A DNA stretch of 64,000 bases from Posidonia oceanica (Eukaryota > Streptophyta > Magnoliopsida > Alismatales > Posidoniaceae), in assembly GCA_037176725.1 (NCBI GenBank), contig JAZBRS010000074.1, positions 62,872,001 to 62,936,000 on the forward strand, in the 5' to 3' direction. Both the position numbers and the translations under genes were made by a program. The first letter of the stretch is position 1. The number at the start of each line of letters is the position of its first letter. The notes under the pieces were generated by a model, which saw only the letters and a list, made by a program, of their open reading frames with translations, was not told the DNA's origin and did not search any database. Positions 35,381 through 45,533 of the stretch are shown here, one piece after another.

Positions 35381-35935
35381 GAGCAAGGTCTAGCAGAGCG
35401 AGGCCGCTGCTCAGGGTTGATAAGACACCCCATCTGACCGGCGGGAGCAGCGATTTGCTATGGGCGTGAGCTACTTATTCGGCAGATGCACCGAAAATCG
35501 TAGCCCGTTGCCGCAATGCAAAATGCAGGGTGCAGATGGATGATGCTAAGTGTGCAATGCATGCTGATGCAAATGCAATGCAAGAGTTAGTACAAAAGTT
35601 AGCCAAATAAAGGAAAATGCTGATGCTGTGCAAGTGATGCCGATGATACTAAGGTAGTATGCAGTGCTAGCTGAGAAGATGCAGAGATGATGCAAGAGAA
35701 AATGCCAAAAGGACGCGATGTGGCGCAAGGATCTGGCAGGAAGGCCGGACTCGCGCGACAAAGCAAAGAAAAACAGGGTGCAGCTCGTCCCCGCCCGGGG
35801 AGCAAGCTAGCAGAAGAGAAAAGAGGGGTGCGAGGGGAGAGAGGCCAACTCTCGTATCGCAAAAAAGGAGGTGCATGACTTTGCCTTCCTGGGGCAAGGC
35901 CACGCCAAAAAAGGTGATAAGGTGACGGGCTTATC
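35381..35935 (-). other. Element A spacer between arrays and polypurine tract
   Basis: About 550 bp with no credible gene. It contains the distal arm of the inverted repeat around the polypurine tract (35424-35435) and ATGC-rich sequence. The segment next to the tract is collinear with C near 63,815-63,880 (both have GGGTGTCTT...CCCTGAG...GC...CTCAGGGAGGG). Confidence 0.6.
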
Positions 35936-36890
35936 ATCCAGATAGTTTACGGTCCTATCAACCAGGAGTGATAGTTTAGGTTATCAGCCTAGAGCGATAG
36001 TTTAGGTTATCAGCCTGGAGCGATAGTTTAGGTTATCAGCCTGGAGTGATAGTTTAGGTTATCAGCCTAGAGCAGTTGTGAGTGATAGTTACTGGATATC
36101 AGCCGTATAACATGGTTGTGTGGGATAGTTTACAGTCCTATCAACTGGCGGATAGTTTACAGACCTATCAACTGGCGGATAGTTTACAGACCTATCAACT
36201 GGCGGATAGTTTACAGACCTATCAACTGGAAGCCACAAACCATGAGTGATAGTTACTGGATATCAGCCGTATAACGCAAATGCCGGATAGTTTACAGTCC
36301 TATCAACTGGAGCGATAGTTTACAGACCTATCAACTGGCGGATAGTTTACAGTCCTATCAACTGGCGGATAGTTTACAGTCCTATCAACTGGAAACGGCA
36401 TTGCGAGGGACAGTTACTGGGTGTCAGCCGTATAACATGATTGCGCATGATAGTTTAGGATATCAGCCTAGCGATAGTTTACAGTCCTATCAACTGGAAC
36501 AATAGTTTACAGTCCTATCAACTGGCGGATAGTTTACAGGCCTATCAACTGGAACGCGCAATGATGAGGGATAGTTACTGGATATCAGCCATATAATGCA
36601 ATTGCTGGTGATAGTTTAGGATATCAGCCTGGCGATAGTTTACAATCCTATCAACTGGTGGATAGTTTACAGACCTATCAACTGGCGGATAGTTTACAGA
36701 CCTATCAACTGGAAACCGCAATTGCAAGGGACAGTTACTGGATGTCAGCCGTATAACACAACTGTGGGCCAACCATGGATCGGCCCAGATGATAGTTTAG
36801 GTTATCAGCCTGAGAGAGCTGGATTGTTAATAGTTTAGGATATCAGCCTGAGAGTGCTGGATTGTTGATAGTTTAGGATATCAGCCTGAG
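35936..36890. repeat. Tandem array 1 of element A (26-27-bp units, GATAGTTT...)
   Basis: Two related units alternate in runs: a 27-bp unit GGATAGTTTACAGACCTATC+AACTGGC and a 26-bp unit GATAGTTTAGGTTATCAGCC+TGGAGC, with spacers containing GATAGTTACTGGATATCAGC. Each unit has a short dyad, GATAG...CTATC or GATA...TATC. Confidence 0.93.
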
Positions 36891-37790
36891 AGTGCTGGAT
36901 TGTTTGATAAGAGGGGATGAGATAATGATGAGAGGCTATTGCTAAAGAGGGGGATGAGGTAATGATGAGAGGCTGTTGCTAAAGAGGGGGATGAGGTAAT
37001 GATGAGAGCTATTGCTAAAGAGGGGGATGAGATCATGATGAGAGTTATTGCTAAAGAGGGGGATGAGATCATGGTGAGAGTTATTGCTAAAGAGGGGGTG
37101 AGATCATGATGAGAGTTATTGCTAAAGAGGGGGATGAGATCATGATGAGAGCTATTGCTGAAGAGGGGGTGAGATCATGATGAGAGCTATTGCTAAAGAG
37201 AGGGTGAGATCATGATGAGAGCTATTGCTAAAGAGGGGGGGAGATCATGATGAGAGTTATTGATAAAGAGGGGGATGAGATCATGATGAGAGCTATTGCT
37301 AAAGAGGGGGATGAGGTCATGATGAGAGCTATTGCTAAAGAGGGGGATGAGATCATGATGAGAGCTATTGCTAAAGAGGGGGTGAGATCATGATGAGAGT
37401 TATTGATAAAGAGGGGGGTGAGATCATGATGAGAGTGATTGCTAAAGAGGGGGTGAGATCATGATGAGAGCTATTGATAAAGAGGGGGGTGAGATCATGA
37501 TGAGAGCTATTGCTAAAGAGGGGGTGAGATCATGATGAGAGCTATTGCTAAAGAGGGGGGTGAGATCATGATGAGAGCTATTGCTAAAGAGGGGGTGAGA
37601 TCATGATGAGAATGATTGATAAAGAGAGGGTGAGATCATGATGAGAATGATTGATAAAGAGAGGGTGAGATCATGATAAGAATGCCATTGTTAAAGAGAG
37701 GGTGAGATCATGATGAGAATGACTGATAAAGAGGGGGGAAGATAATGATGAGAAAGAGGGGGTGAGGTAATGATGAGAATGATTGATTGA
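36891..37790. repeat. Tandem array 2 of element A (35-37-bp units)
   Basis: About 25 copies of GATGAGAGCTATTGCTAAAG followed by AGGGGGTGAGATCAT, with length variation in the G run and an optional GAT. Strongly purine-rich on the plus strand. Confidence 0.93.
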
Positions 37791-38011
37791 TAAGATATCG
37801 GACTTATCAGCCGGCAAATAGGGGATGAGGTAATGATGAGAAGAAATCATCCTATGACACCAGGAATATCATAGGGGAAGGAGGGGAAGAATGATACCAA
37901 GGGGCGATCAAAAGATGCCCCTGGTGTCGGGATGACACCAGGGGTTGGCCAATGCGTTCTTGGCATCGAAAGCAGAGGGTGATGACAAGATTGTCGTGCT
38001 TGTCAGACGAG

Positions 38012-39065
38012 TAGTTTGGGGTACCAGCCCGCAGATGATGATCCAGCTGGGGATGACCAGCTGGGGATGATGACAGGTTGACGGACCTATCGCCGAGCAG
38101 TTTGGGGTGCCAGCCCGCTGGGGACTCAGCTGGGGATGATCAGTTGAGGAGGATGACAGGTTGACGGACCTTTCGCCGAGCAGTTTGGGATGCCAGCCCG
38201 CAGGGGACTCAGCTGGGGATGATCAGCTGAGGAGGATGACAGGTTGACGGACCTTTCGCCGAGCAGTTTGGGGTGCCAGCCCGCAGGGGACTCAGCTGGG
38301 GATGATCAGCTGAGGAGGATGACAGGTTGACGGACCTTTCGCCGAGCAGTTTGGGGTGCCAGCCCGCAAGGGACTCAGCTAGGAATGATCAGCTGAGGAG
38401 GATGACAGGTTGACGGACCTTTCGCCGAGCAGTTTGGGGTGCCAGCCCGTAGGGGACTCAGCTGGGGATGATCAGCTGAGGAGGATGACAGGTTGACAGA
38501 CCTTTCGCCGAGCAGTTTGGGGTGCCAGCCCGTAGGGGACTCAGTTGGGGATGATCAGCTGAGGAGGATGACAGGTTGACGGACCTTTCGCCGAGCAGTT
38601 TGGGGTGCCATCCCGCAGGGGACTCAGCTGGGGATGATCAGCTGAGGAGGATGACAGGTTGACGGACCTTTCGCCGAGCAGTTTGGGGTGCCAACCGGCA
38701 GGGGACTCAGCTGGGGATGATCAGCTGAGGAGGATGACAGGTTGACGGACCTTTCACCGAGCAGTTTGGGGTGCCAGCCCGCAGGGGACTCAGTTGGGGA
38801 TGATCAGCTGAGGAGGATGACAGGTTGACGGACCTTTCGCCGAGCAGTTTGGGGTGCCAGCCCGCAGGGGACTCAGCTGGGGATGATCAGCTGAGGAGGA
38901 TGACAGGTTGATGGACCTTTCGCCGAGCAGTTTGGGGTGCCAGTCCGCAGGAGACTCAGCTGGGGATGATCAACTGAGGAGGATGACAGGTTGACGGACC
39001 TTTTGCCGAGCAGTTTGGGGTGCCAGCCCGCAGGGGACTCAGCTGGGGATGATCAGCTGAGGACG
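38012..39065. repeat. Tandem array 3 of element A (83-bp units)
   Basis: The anchor TTTGGGGTGCCAGCCCG recurs every 83 bp (38101, 38184, 38267 ... 39014), 12 regular copies plus a diverged first one at 38015. Units contain GATGACAGGTTGACGGACCT, CGCCGAGCAG and GGGGACTCAGCTGGGGATGA. Copies differ by only a few bases, so amplification was recent. Confidence 0.95.
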
Positions 39066-39364
39066 CCGAGTGGCGTAGCTTGACGAGGCGGGTCCGCAGA
39101 GGTTCCGGACTCCAGATTGGGTGCTGAGGACTTTGCTACGTTGTGATGGCTGCAAGTCTGGCCAGAGGGCCTGAGATGATGATGATAATGAATATGCAAT
39201 GCATTGAACACTCTTGAAGTGCAAGCAGATAACAGAAACAGTTTTTTCATTGATAAAGCTTGATGAGTACAATGCCTGTGGCAGGCCAAAAGATGTACAG
39301 CATGTCTTGAAAGAAGACCACATGATGGTTGCACAAGGGCCTAGTCAGTTCGGGCCTTCTTCGA

Positions 39365-40507
39365 CTACCTGGAGTCGGGAAATAGGGGGCCGCCTGGCGG
39401 GATCTCAGTGATAGGCCGGAGCTCTCGGACTTCAGCTTCATATTCTGGGGCGCATCCCACACCTCTCACAGCTGCAATGTCTGTTGATTGGACCCCATGC
39501 TGCATCAGACTAGCAAGCTTCTCGGTTGGGGCAGTCGTGCTGAGAGGGTACAGTTGAAGGAGCTCAGGCGCTGTACTGTCAATGAAGGCGCCCTGCTGGA
39601 GGCCGAACTGGCGCATGACCCTGATTGGATGGTACTCTACGCCTGCTGTGAAGCCTGGTAGAATGATCAGTCGCGTGTCGCGCACGCTGAAGAAGACAGT
39701 AAATGGCTCGGCTACAGAGGGGACAATACGCCAGGTTACAGCGTCGTCAGTCAGTGCTGATAGCTTCTCGTATTCTTCTTTGACGCTCTTGTTTGTCTTG
39801 GCACGGGCGCTACTGCAGTAAGCTTCAAAGGCATGCACTTGAGGGCGCAGGAGGTTCACTTCTAAGTGCGCAGTTAGCTAGACTTGTATGAGTGCTTCGC
39901 AACCGTGGAAGTGGCTGCAGCGATGAGAGATGCGGTCCAGCCCGCGATAGGTCTCTGCCAGGACAACTAGTGCCAGGTCTATGTGCTGGGTCACCACAGC
40001 TAATGCAATCTCTGCAACCTCAATGGCCACTGTTAGTCGATCATGAGTAAAGATCAGCTCGCCCAGGAAGCGGATAACAAATCCTCGGAGCCACAGCTCA
40101 TCTCCGAGTTCTGCGCGCTTGTTCATGATATTATCGAAGTGCGCAAGGCGAAGCATAGGTTCAGGCCCACTGGTGCAGATTAGTTTCTATTGGCAGGTTC
40201 GAGTAGGGAGCCCTGTTAGCTGGCTCAGGACCTTGAGATATCCATCTCGCCTCATGAAAATAGGCGGCCCCATGATTTTTGAAAAGCCGCAGATCCGACG
40301 CACCTCTTCCAGTGTAGGGGTCAGCTCAGTTTTGCCAAAACGAAAGACATGGTGCGCCGGTTTCCAGAATCTTGCGGCGGCACACAGAAGGTGACGGCTG
40401 ACTTCCACGTCAGCAGCCTTCAGCAGTTTAGTTGGGATCCCCCAGAGGCGCAGCTTCTCACAGTCTTTTTGAGTGAGCCTGCCGATCCATTCTCGTAGGG
40501 TTTCCAA
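39365..40507 (-). pseudogene. Element A extra frame: plant-mobile-domain-like (PMD/DUF7745-like) protein
   Basis: One frame of 381 codons with two in-frame stops (TAG 40189-40187 and TAG 39880-39878) and no frameshift. The N-terminal part shows LREWIGRLT, then FWKPAHHVFRFGKTELTPTL+EEVRRICGF, the F-W-x-P...F-x-F...E-L-x-P-T-L-E-E signature of plant mobile domain/DUF7745 proteins. The C-terminal part has DTRLIILPGFTAGVEYHPIR+VMRQFGLQQG, like the conserved Y-x-P-x-x-V-x-R-Q-x-G-x-x-Q end of that family. Codon 40507 is TTG; a start may lie upstream or be supplied by splicing. A homologue sits at the same place in C (60033-61208). The family assignment is from recognition of motifs, not a search. 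The function in the element is unknown. Confidence 0.78.
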
Positions 40508-42038
40508 GCAGTGTGCGGGAGTCAGCAGAGTTGGGAAGCCTATTGCACTGGTTGCAGAAGACAGGCTGATAGTTACGAAGCTTGAAGGTACCTGCTATCA
40601 ATAAACAGTCAGATCTCGCAGGTATGTAATCATTGACAACAAGCTGAGACTGAAAATGCAGTTCCATATGCAGTCTAGCAAGGTGATAACAGAACATAGC
40701 AATTAAGCACTGATAAGCAAAGGGGATTCTGCAGCAGTCTTGCAGACACGGGGGCGAGGGTTGGCAGGAGATCTGGATCAGCGCAGCTCGAGTGTCGTCG
40801 ATGCGCTCTGCTGGGGAGAAGTACTATCTCAGGGCCGAAGCGCGTTGCAGAGCGGGAGAAATTGATAGGAAAGGAATGATAGAAGAAGATGCATGTATGC
40901 ATGATGCAGGTGATATGCTTATGAAGATGAGTAGCATGCTTGGATGGATGAGTATGCTTGGATGCCCTCAGCATACGGAGTGCTTTGGTGCCTGCTGCAA
41001 AGGAAGGGAGTGGTCCCTGACTCACTGGGCCCTACTCAAACTCTTGGCTTGCTGGTGGCGCTCCGGAACAGGTGTTGGCATTGTACACGTGGTGGTGTGG
41101 TGAGGACAGGCTATTGGCCAAACTCTCAGGACCTACACCTATTCTTTCAGCTCTCTTTTTTTTTGATTGATTTCTCCCTCATAGGTATGCAGTCTTTCTC
41201 TGCCCCTAGCCAGGAGAGGGTGAGTGTTTGCTCTTGAAGGGATGTGGTAGATTCTTTTAAGCTCGACATGCTGGGGATCTCTAGTGAAGCATGGGGGATA
41301 ATGGTGCCTGTGTTTTTCGGGCTGCATTTTCCTTTTTCTTCTTCTCTTTTTTTTTTGTTTTTTGCTTTGCTTGCTTTTTCCCCCTTTTTTTTTGGGTTTT
41401 TGTTCTATCTCTTTTTTTTTTTTTGCTTGTTGTTTTGCTTTTCTCTCTTTTTTTTTTCAGGCTTTTGCTATCCCCATTTTGGTGGCAAAAGGAGGGTGTT
41501 TGAAATGTAATGGATCTAGGCTTTGGGTCTGCTGTGTGATGGGTAGAAGGAGTAGGGTTAGACTGCACACCCCTATCTCTAGGGCCGGCTTCTGTCTTCG
41601 TCTTCTGTTCCTTGGATGTGCCCAAACCTAGATGTCTACTCTTACTCTTTTTTTTTTAGACTCACATCCTAACATCTTTTCTCCCTCAGAGGTGTATGTC
41701 CTTACGAGATTAGGCAGTTCGCCTGTCCTCGTTGGTAGTGGCTCCCTCACTAGCTAAGACATCTGAGTAGTGCCAGGTGAGGTAGGGTGACTCTTTCCAG
41801 AGCAGGCAAGCACTTCCGGTTTTCATCACCGGGCCTAAGATATAATGCTTGAGAGGATGACGATGATGATTTGGAAAAGAGTTGATGGATGTTTTTGAGA
41901 AGATGACGATGATGATTTGAAAAGAGAGAATGCAAGAGCTGAAAGGATGACGATGATGATTTGAAATAGAGGTTGCAAGAGGTGAGAATGCAAGTGCAAG
42001 TGGGAGAAGGGCATCTGCAACGGGGCCGCTTTCGGCTA
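40508..42038 (-). other. Element A spacer between integrase and PMD-like frame
   Basis: About 1.5 kb without a credible gene. On the minus strand it has A-rich/purine tracts (complement of 41150-41460), three copies of a GATGACGATGATGATTTG-type repeat (41,850-41,970), and GATAGCAGGTACCTTC near 40,600-40,580, which resembles a splice acceptor. C has the same kind of spacer (58452-60005). Confidence 0.6.
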
Positions 42039-43250
42039 CTAATAGTACTTCTTCAAATAGCAGAGGTTGACGGGCTCAGACTGCTCGACCCGGTCCATAT
42101 CCTCAAGAGTTACAGCGCCTCCCGAAAAGATCTGCTTGACCACAAAGGGGCCACGCCAATTGGGTTGGAATTTCCCTCGACCATCAGGCAAATGAATGGC
42201 GCGCAAGACAAGGTCCCCTGGCTGAAAGTTTCTGGGCTGGACCTTCTTCAAGAATGCTCTGGCCATCCGCTTCTGATAGCAGTGAGCGTTGTGCATAGCT
42301 TGCAGTCTGCGCTCATCAATTAAGTTTAGTTGGATGCAGCGGTCTTCGACCCATTCTGCCTCTTCCAACTTAGCTTCTCGTAGGATCCGCAGAGAGGGGA
42401 TCTCTACTTCAAAAGGTAACACCGCTTCCATTCCGTACACCAGAGAGTACAGGGTGGCTCCTGAAGAGGTCCGGATTGATGTCCTGTACGCCCAGAGTGC
42501 GTACGGGAGCTTGTCGTGCCAATCTTTGTGGGTTTCTGCCATTTTCTTCAGGATTTTGACAATGTTCTTGTTTGCAGACTCCACTGCTCCGTTCATCTGT
42601 GGCCGATAGGGCGAGGATCGATGATGCTTGATCTTAAGACTTTGCAGGAATTCCTCGATCCTTTTGGCAATGAAGTTTGTGCCATTATCAGAGATGACTG
42701 AGTGTGGGACCCCATATCGGGCAATGATATTGTTCCTGATAAATTTTTCTGTTGCCACAGCGGTGACTGTCTTATAAGAGGCTGCTTCCACCCACTTGGT
42801 AAAGTAATCGATCGCTACCAGGACGTAATGATGACCATTCGAAGCAGCCGGGTGGATGGCGCCGATGACATCGATCCCCCAGGTGGAGAAAGGCCATGGC
42901 GAAGACATGTTATGCAGCTGATGTGGAGGGGCCTTGATGAAGTTACCATGAATCTGACAGTTGTGGCATCTACGCACGAACCGGCAGCAGTCGGCTTCCA
43001 TGGTCTGCCAGAAATATCCTTGAAGCATGATCTTCTTGGCCAAGAGGACGCCGTTCATGTGTGGGCCACAAGTCCCTGCATGCACTTGAAGCATCAGCGT
43101 GTCGGCCTCCGATTTGCTCAGACAGCGCAGTAGCATCTGATTGTATGACCTTCTGTATAGCTGCCCAGCCCCCAACACGTACTTTGACGCCAGACACGCC
43201 AGAGTTCTCTTGTCTGCTGCTGCGGTATCAGGAGGAAAGCTGCCAGACTC
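42039..43250 (-). pseudogene. pol: Element A pol: integrase (3' part of the gag-pol frame)
   Basis: The last 400 or so codons of the single gag-pol frame, without internal stop. The zinc-binding region has HAGTCGPHMNG and CRFVRRCHNC (about 43,090-42,955). The catalytic core shows D in STWGIDVIGA (about 42,870), D in VISDNGTNF (about 42,690) and E in MNGAVESANK (about 42,580), the DDE triad with normal spacing. The C-terminal region has NFQPGDLVLRAIHL and WRGPFVVKQIF and ends in YLKKYY. No chromodomain is evident, as in other Tat elements. Integrase joins the cDNA to the chromosome with a 5-bp stagger, matching the GCTGG duplication. Confidence 0.92.
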
Positions 43251-45533
43251 CAGGAAAGATTTTATATCTTGATACCAGGGCTGCTCCTCTGCTGGATCCG
43301 CCTCTTCTATGTTCAGGCAATATGCAGGCTGCTCAATGCGAGTAACAGATACATCCACTGCACCGTCTTCAGATATAGTGAGCCAGGATGCCAAAGTTGC
43401 CAATGCGTCTGCGTACGCGTTCTTTGCTCTGTTCATGTATGTGAAGCAGATGCTCTCAAATTCTTCCATCAGCCTCAGCAGGTGTTCGTGATACGGCACA
43501 AGTTTAGGATCCTTTGTCCTCCAGTCGCCGTTCACTTGAGAAATTACCAGCATGGCATCACCGTGCACATGCAGCTTCTGCGCCTCATGTTCGAGGGCGA
43601 CTTTCAACCCTAGGATGCATGCTTCATACTCCGCTTCATTGTTTGTGCATGCGAAAGTCAGCTTCCTCACGAAGGGAAACATCTGTCCCTAGGGTGTGGT
43701 CAGCACTGCGCCTACGCCTCGGCCCTTTTTGTTGACTGCACCATCAAAGTAGAGCTGCCATTCCTCTTGTTTTTCAGGATTTTTCTGCTCAGAGTCCTCC
43801 ATTGCAAAGAGAATGTCTTCATCAGGGAACTGCGTCTGGAGGGGTTGGTATTCAGGTAGAGGAAGGTCAGCAAGATGGTCTGCCATGGCCTGACCCTTCA
43901 TGGATTTCTGTGTGACAAAGGTGATGTCGTACTGAGACAATAACACTTGCCACTTTGCACATCTACCTACCATGGCCGGCTTTTGGAAAAGGAACTTGAT
44001 AGGATCATGCCGGCATAAGAGCTATACTGGGTATGCCATCATGTAGTGCCTTAGTTTCTGTGCAGCCCAGACAAGGGACAAACAGGTCTTCTCTAGTGTA
44101 CTGTACCTGGCTTCGCATTCATTAAATTTCTTGCTCAGGTAATAGATGGCGCGCTCCCTTCTACCAGATTCGTCATGTTGGCCCAAGACGGCGCCCATGG
44201 AATGCTGCGTGGTAGAAAGGTAGAGAAGCAAAGGTCTCCCTGGTGTAGGGGGGACTAGGACAAAAGGCTTGATCAACAGCTGCTTGATCTTGGCAAATGC
44301 AGCCTGACACTCCTCGCTCCAGTGAATCTGCGCATTCTTCTTCAGGAGTTTGAATAAGGGTTCACAGATGGGCGTAAGCTGTGCAATAAAGCGACTGATA
44401 TATTGTAAACGCCCAAGCAGACTTCTGACTTCCTTTTCAGTTCTGGGGGGTGGCATGTCCACGATGGCTTGTGCTTTCAACAGGTCCACCTCAATCCCCC
44501 TTTGGCTAACAATGTAGCCGAGCAATTTGCCAGAAGACACCCCGAATACGCACTTCTTGGGATTCAGACGCAATTTGTACTTTCGTAAACGGTCAAAGAG
44601 CTTTTTTAGACAGGCAAGGTGGTCTTCAGGCTCTCTGGTTTTGGCAATCATGTCGTCTACGTAGACCTCTACTTCTTGGTGCATGAGGTCGTGGAACAGC
44701 GCCGTCATGGCCCTCTGGTAGGTCGCACCAGCATTTTTCAGGCCGAACGGCATGACTTGGTAGCAGAAGACTCCCCAAGGGGTGATGAATGAAGTCTTTT
44801 CCATGTCTTCTTCTACCATTTTGATTTGATTGTATCCGGAAAAGCCATCCATGAAAGAGAGCATCTTGTGGCCTACTGTATTGTCGACTAGGACGTCAAT
44901 GTGAGGCAATGGAAAGTCGTTCTTGGGACTCGCCTTGTTCAGGTCCCTATAGTCGATGCAGATCCGGATTCGGCCATCTTTCTTGGGCACAGGTACAATG
45001 TTTGCCAGCCACTCAGGATAAAGAACGACCTTCAGAAAGTTGACTCCGAGCTGCTTCATTATCTCTTCTTTGATCATGAGCAGCCACTACGGTCGCCATC
45101 TTCTTAGCTTCTGCTTCACTGACTTGGCATCCAGGTTTAAGGGCAGATTGTGCACCACTATTTCTATGTCAAGGCCGACCATATCCTCGTAACTCCAGGC
45201 GAAGACATCCGCATATTTTTTCAAGAATGCGATGAATTCTGCTCGAGCCTGGGAGGACAGCTGGGCACTGATACGAACTTCTCTGACTTCCTTAGCTGTG
45301 GTGATGTTGACAACCTCTGTTTCTTCTTCAACATGGAGGTTGGGGCCTTCTGGATCGTCGTCATAAGGCCGGAACTCGGGCAATGATTCATCAGTCTCAT
45401 CCATGCCTGTATCATCCTCCTCTCCATAGGCAATAAGTTCCGAGAGGATCTCTTTCTCAAAAGAAGGGCTCGTGATGTCGAAAGAGTGCATGTGTTCCGC
45501 TGCTTGGCCCTGGTGATGCTTCAGGATGGTCAC
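43251..45533 (-). pseudogene. pol: Element A pol: reverse transcriptase, RNase H and archaeal-type RNase H
   Basis: Same frame as gag and integrase, with TAG at 45089-45087 (a CAG codon in D and C), 44024-44022 (a CGG codon in C) and 43691-43689. RT: VPVPKKDGRIRICIDYRDL, FPLPHIDVLVDNT, MDGFSGYNQIKM, GVFCYQVMPFGLKNAGATYQ, EVEVYVDDMIAKT (about 44,670-44,640), GKLLGYIVSQRGI. The first RNase H (44,270-44,025) reads LYLSTTQHSMGAVLGQ where an active enzyme has T-D-A/G, so its first catalytic Asp is lost. The second, archaeal-type RNase H (43,770-43,390) keeps D (YFDGAVNKKG), E (NNEAEYEACILG), D (HGDAMLVISQ) and D (NAYADALATLAS). This swap is known for the Tat lineage. Confidence 0.92.

Noticed and set aside
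35424..35435. A further LTR end (GACACCCCATCT) near the polypurine tract of A
   Set aside because: No LTR sequence continues from it; it is better explained as the outer arm of the inverted repeat around the polypurine tract.
35936..36890. Possible CRISPR-like regular repeats
   Set aside because: Units are directly contiguous with no unique spacers, in a plant retrotransposon 3' region; they are minisatellite arrays.
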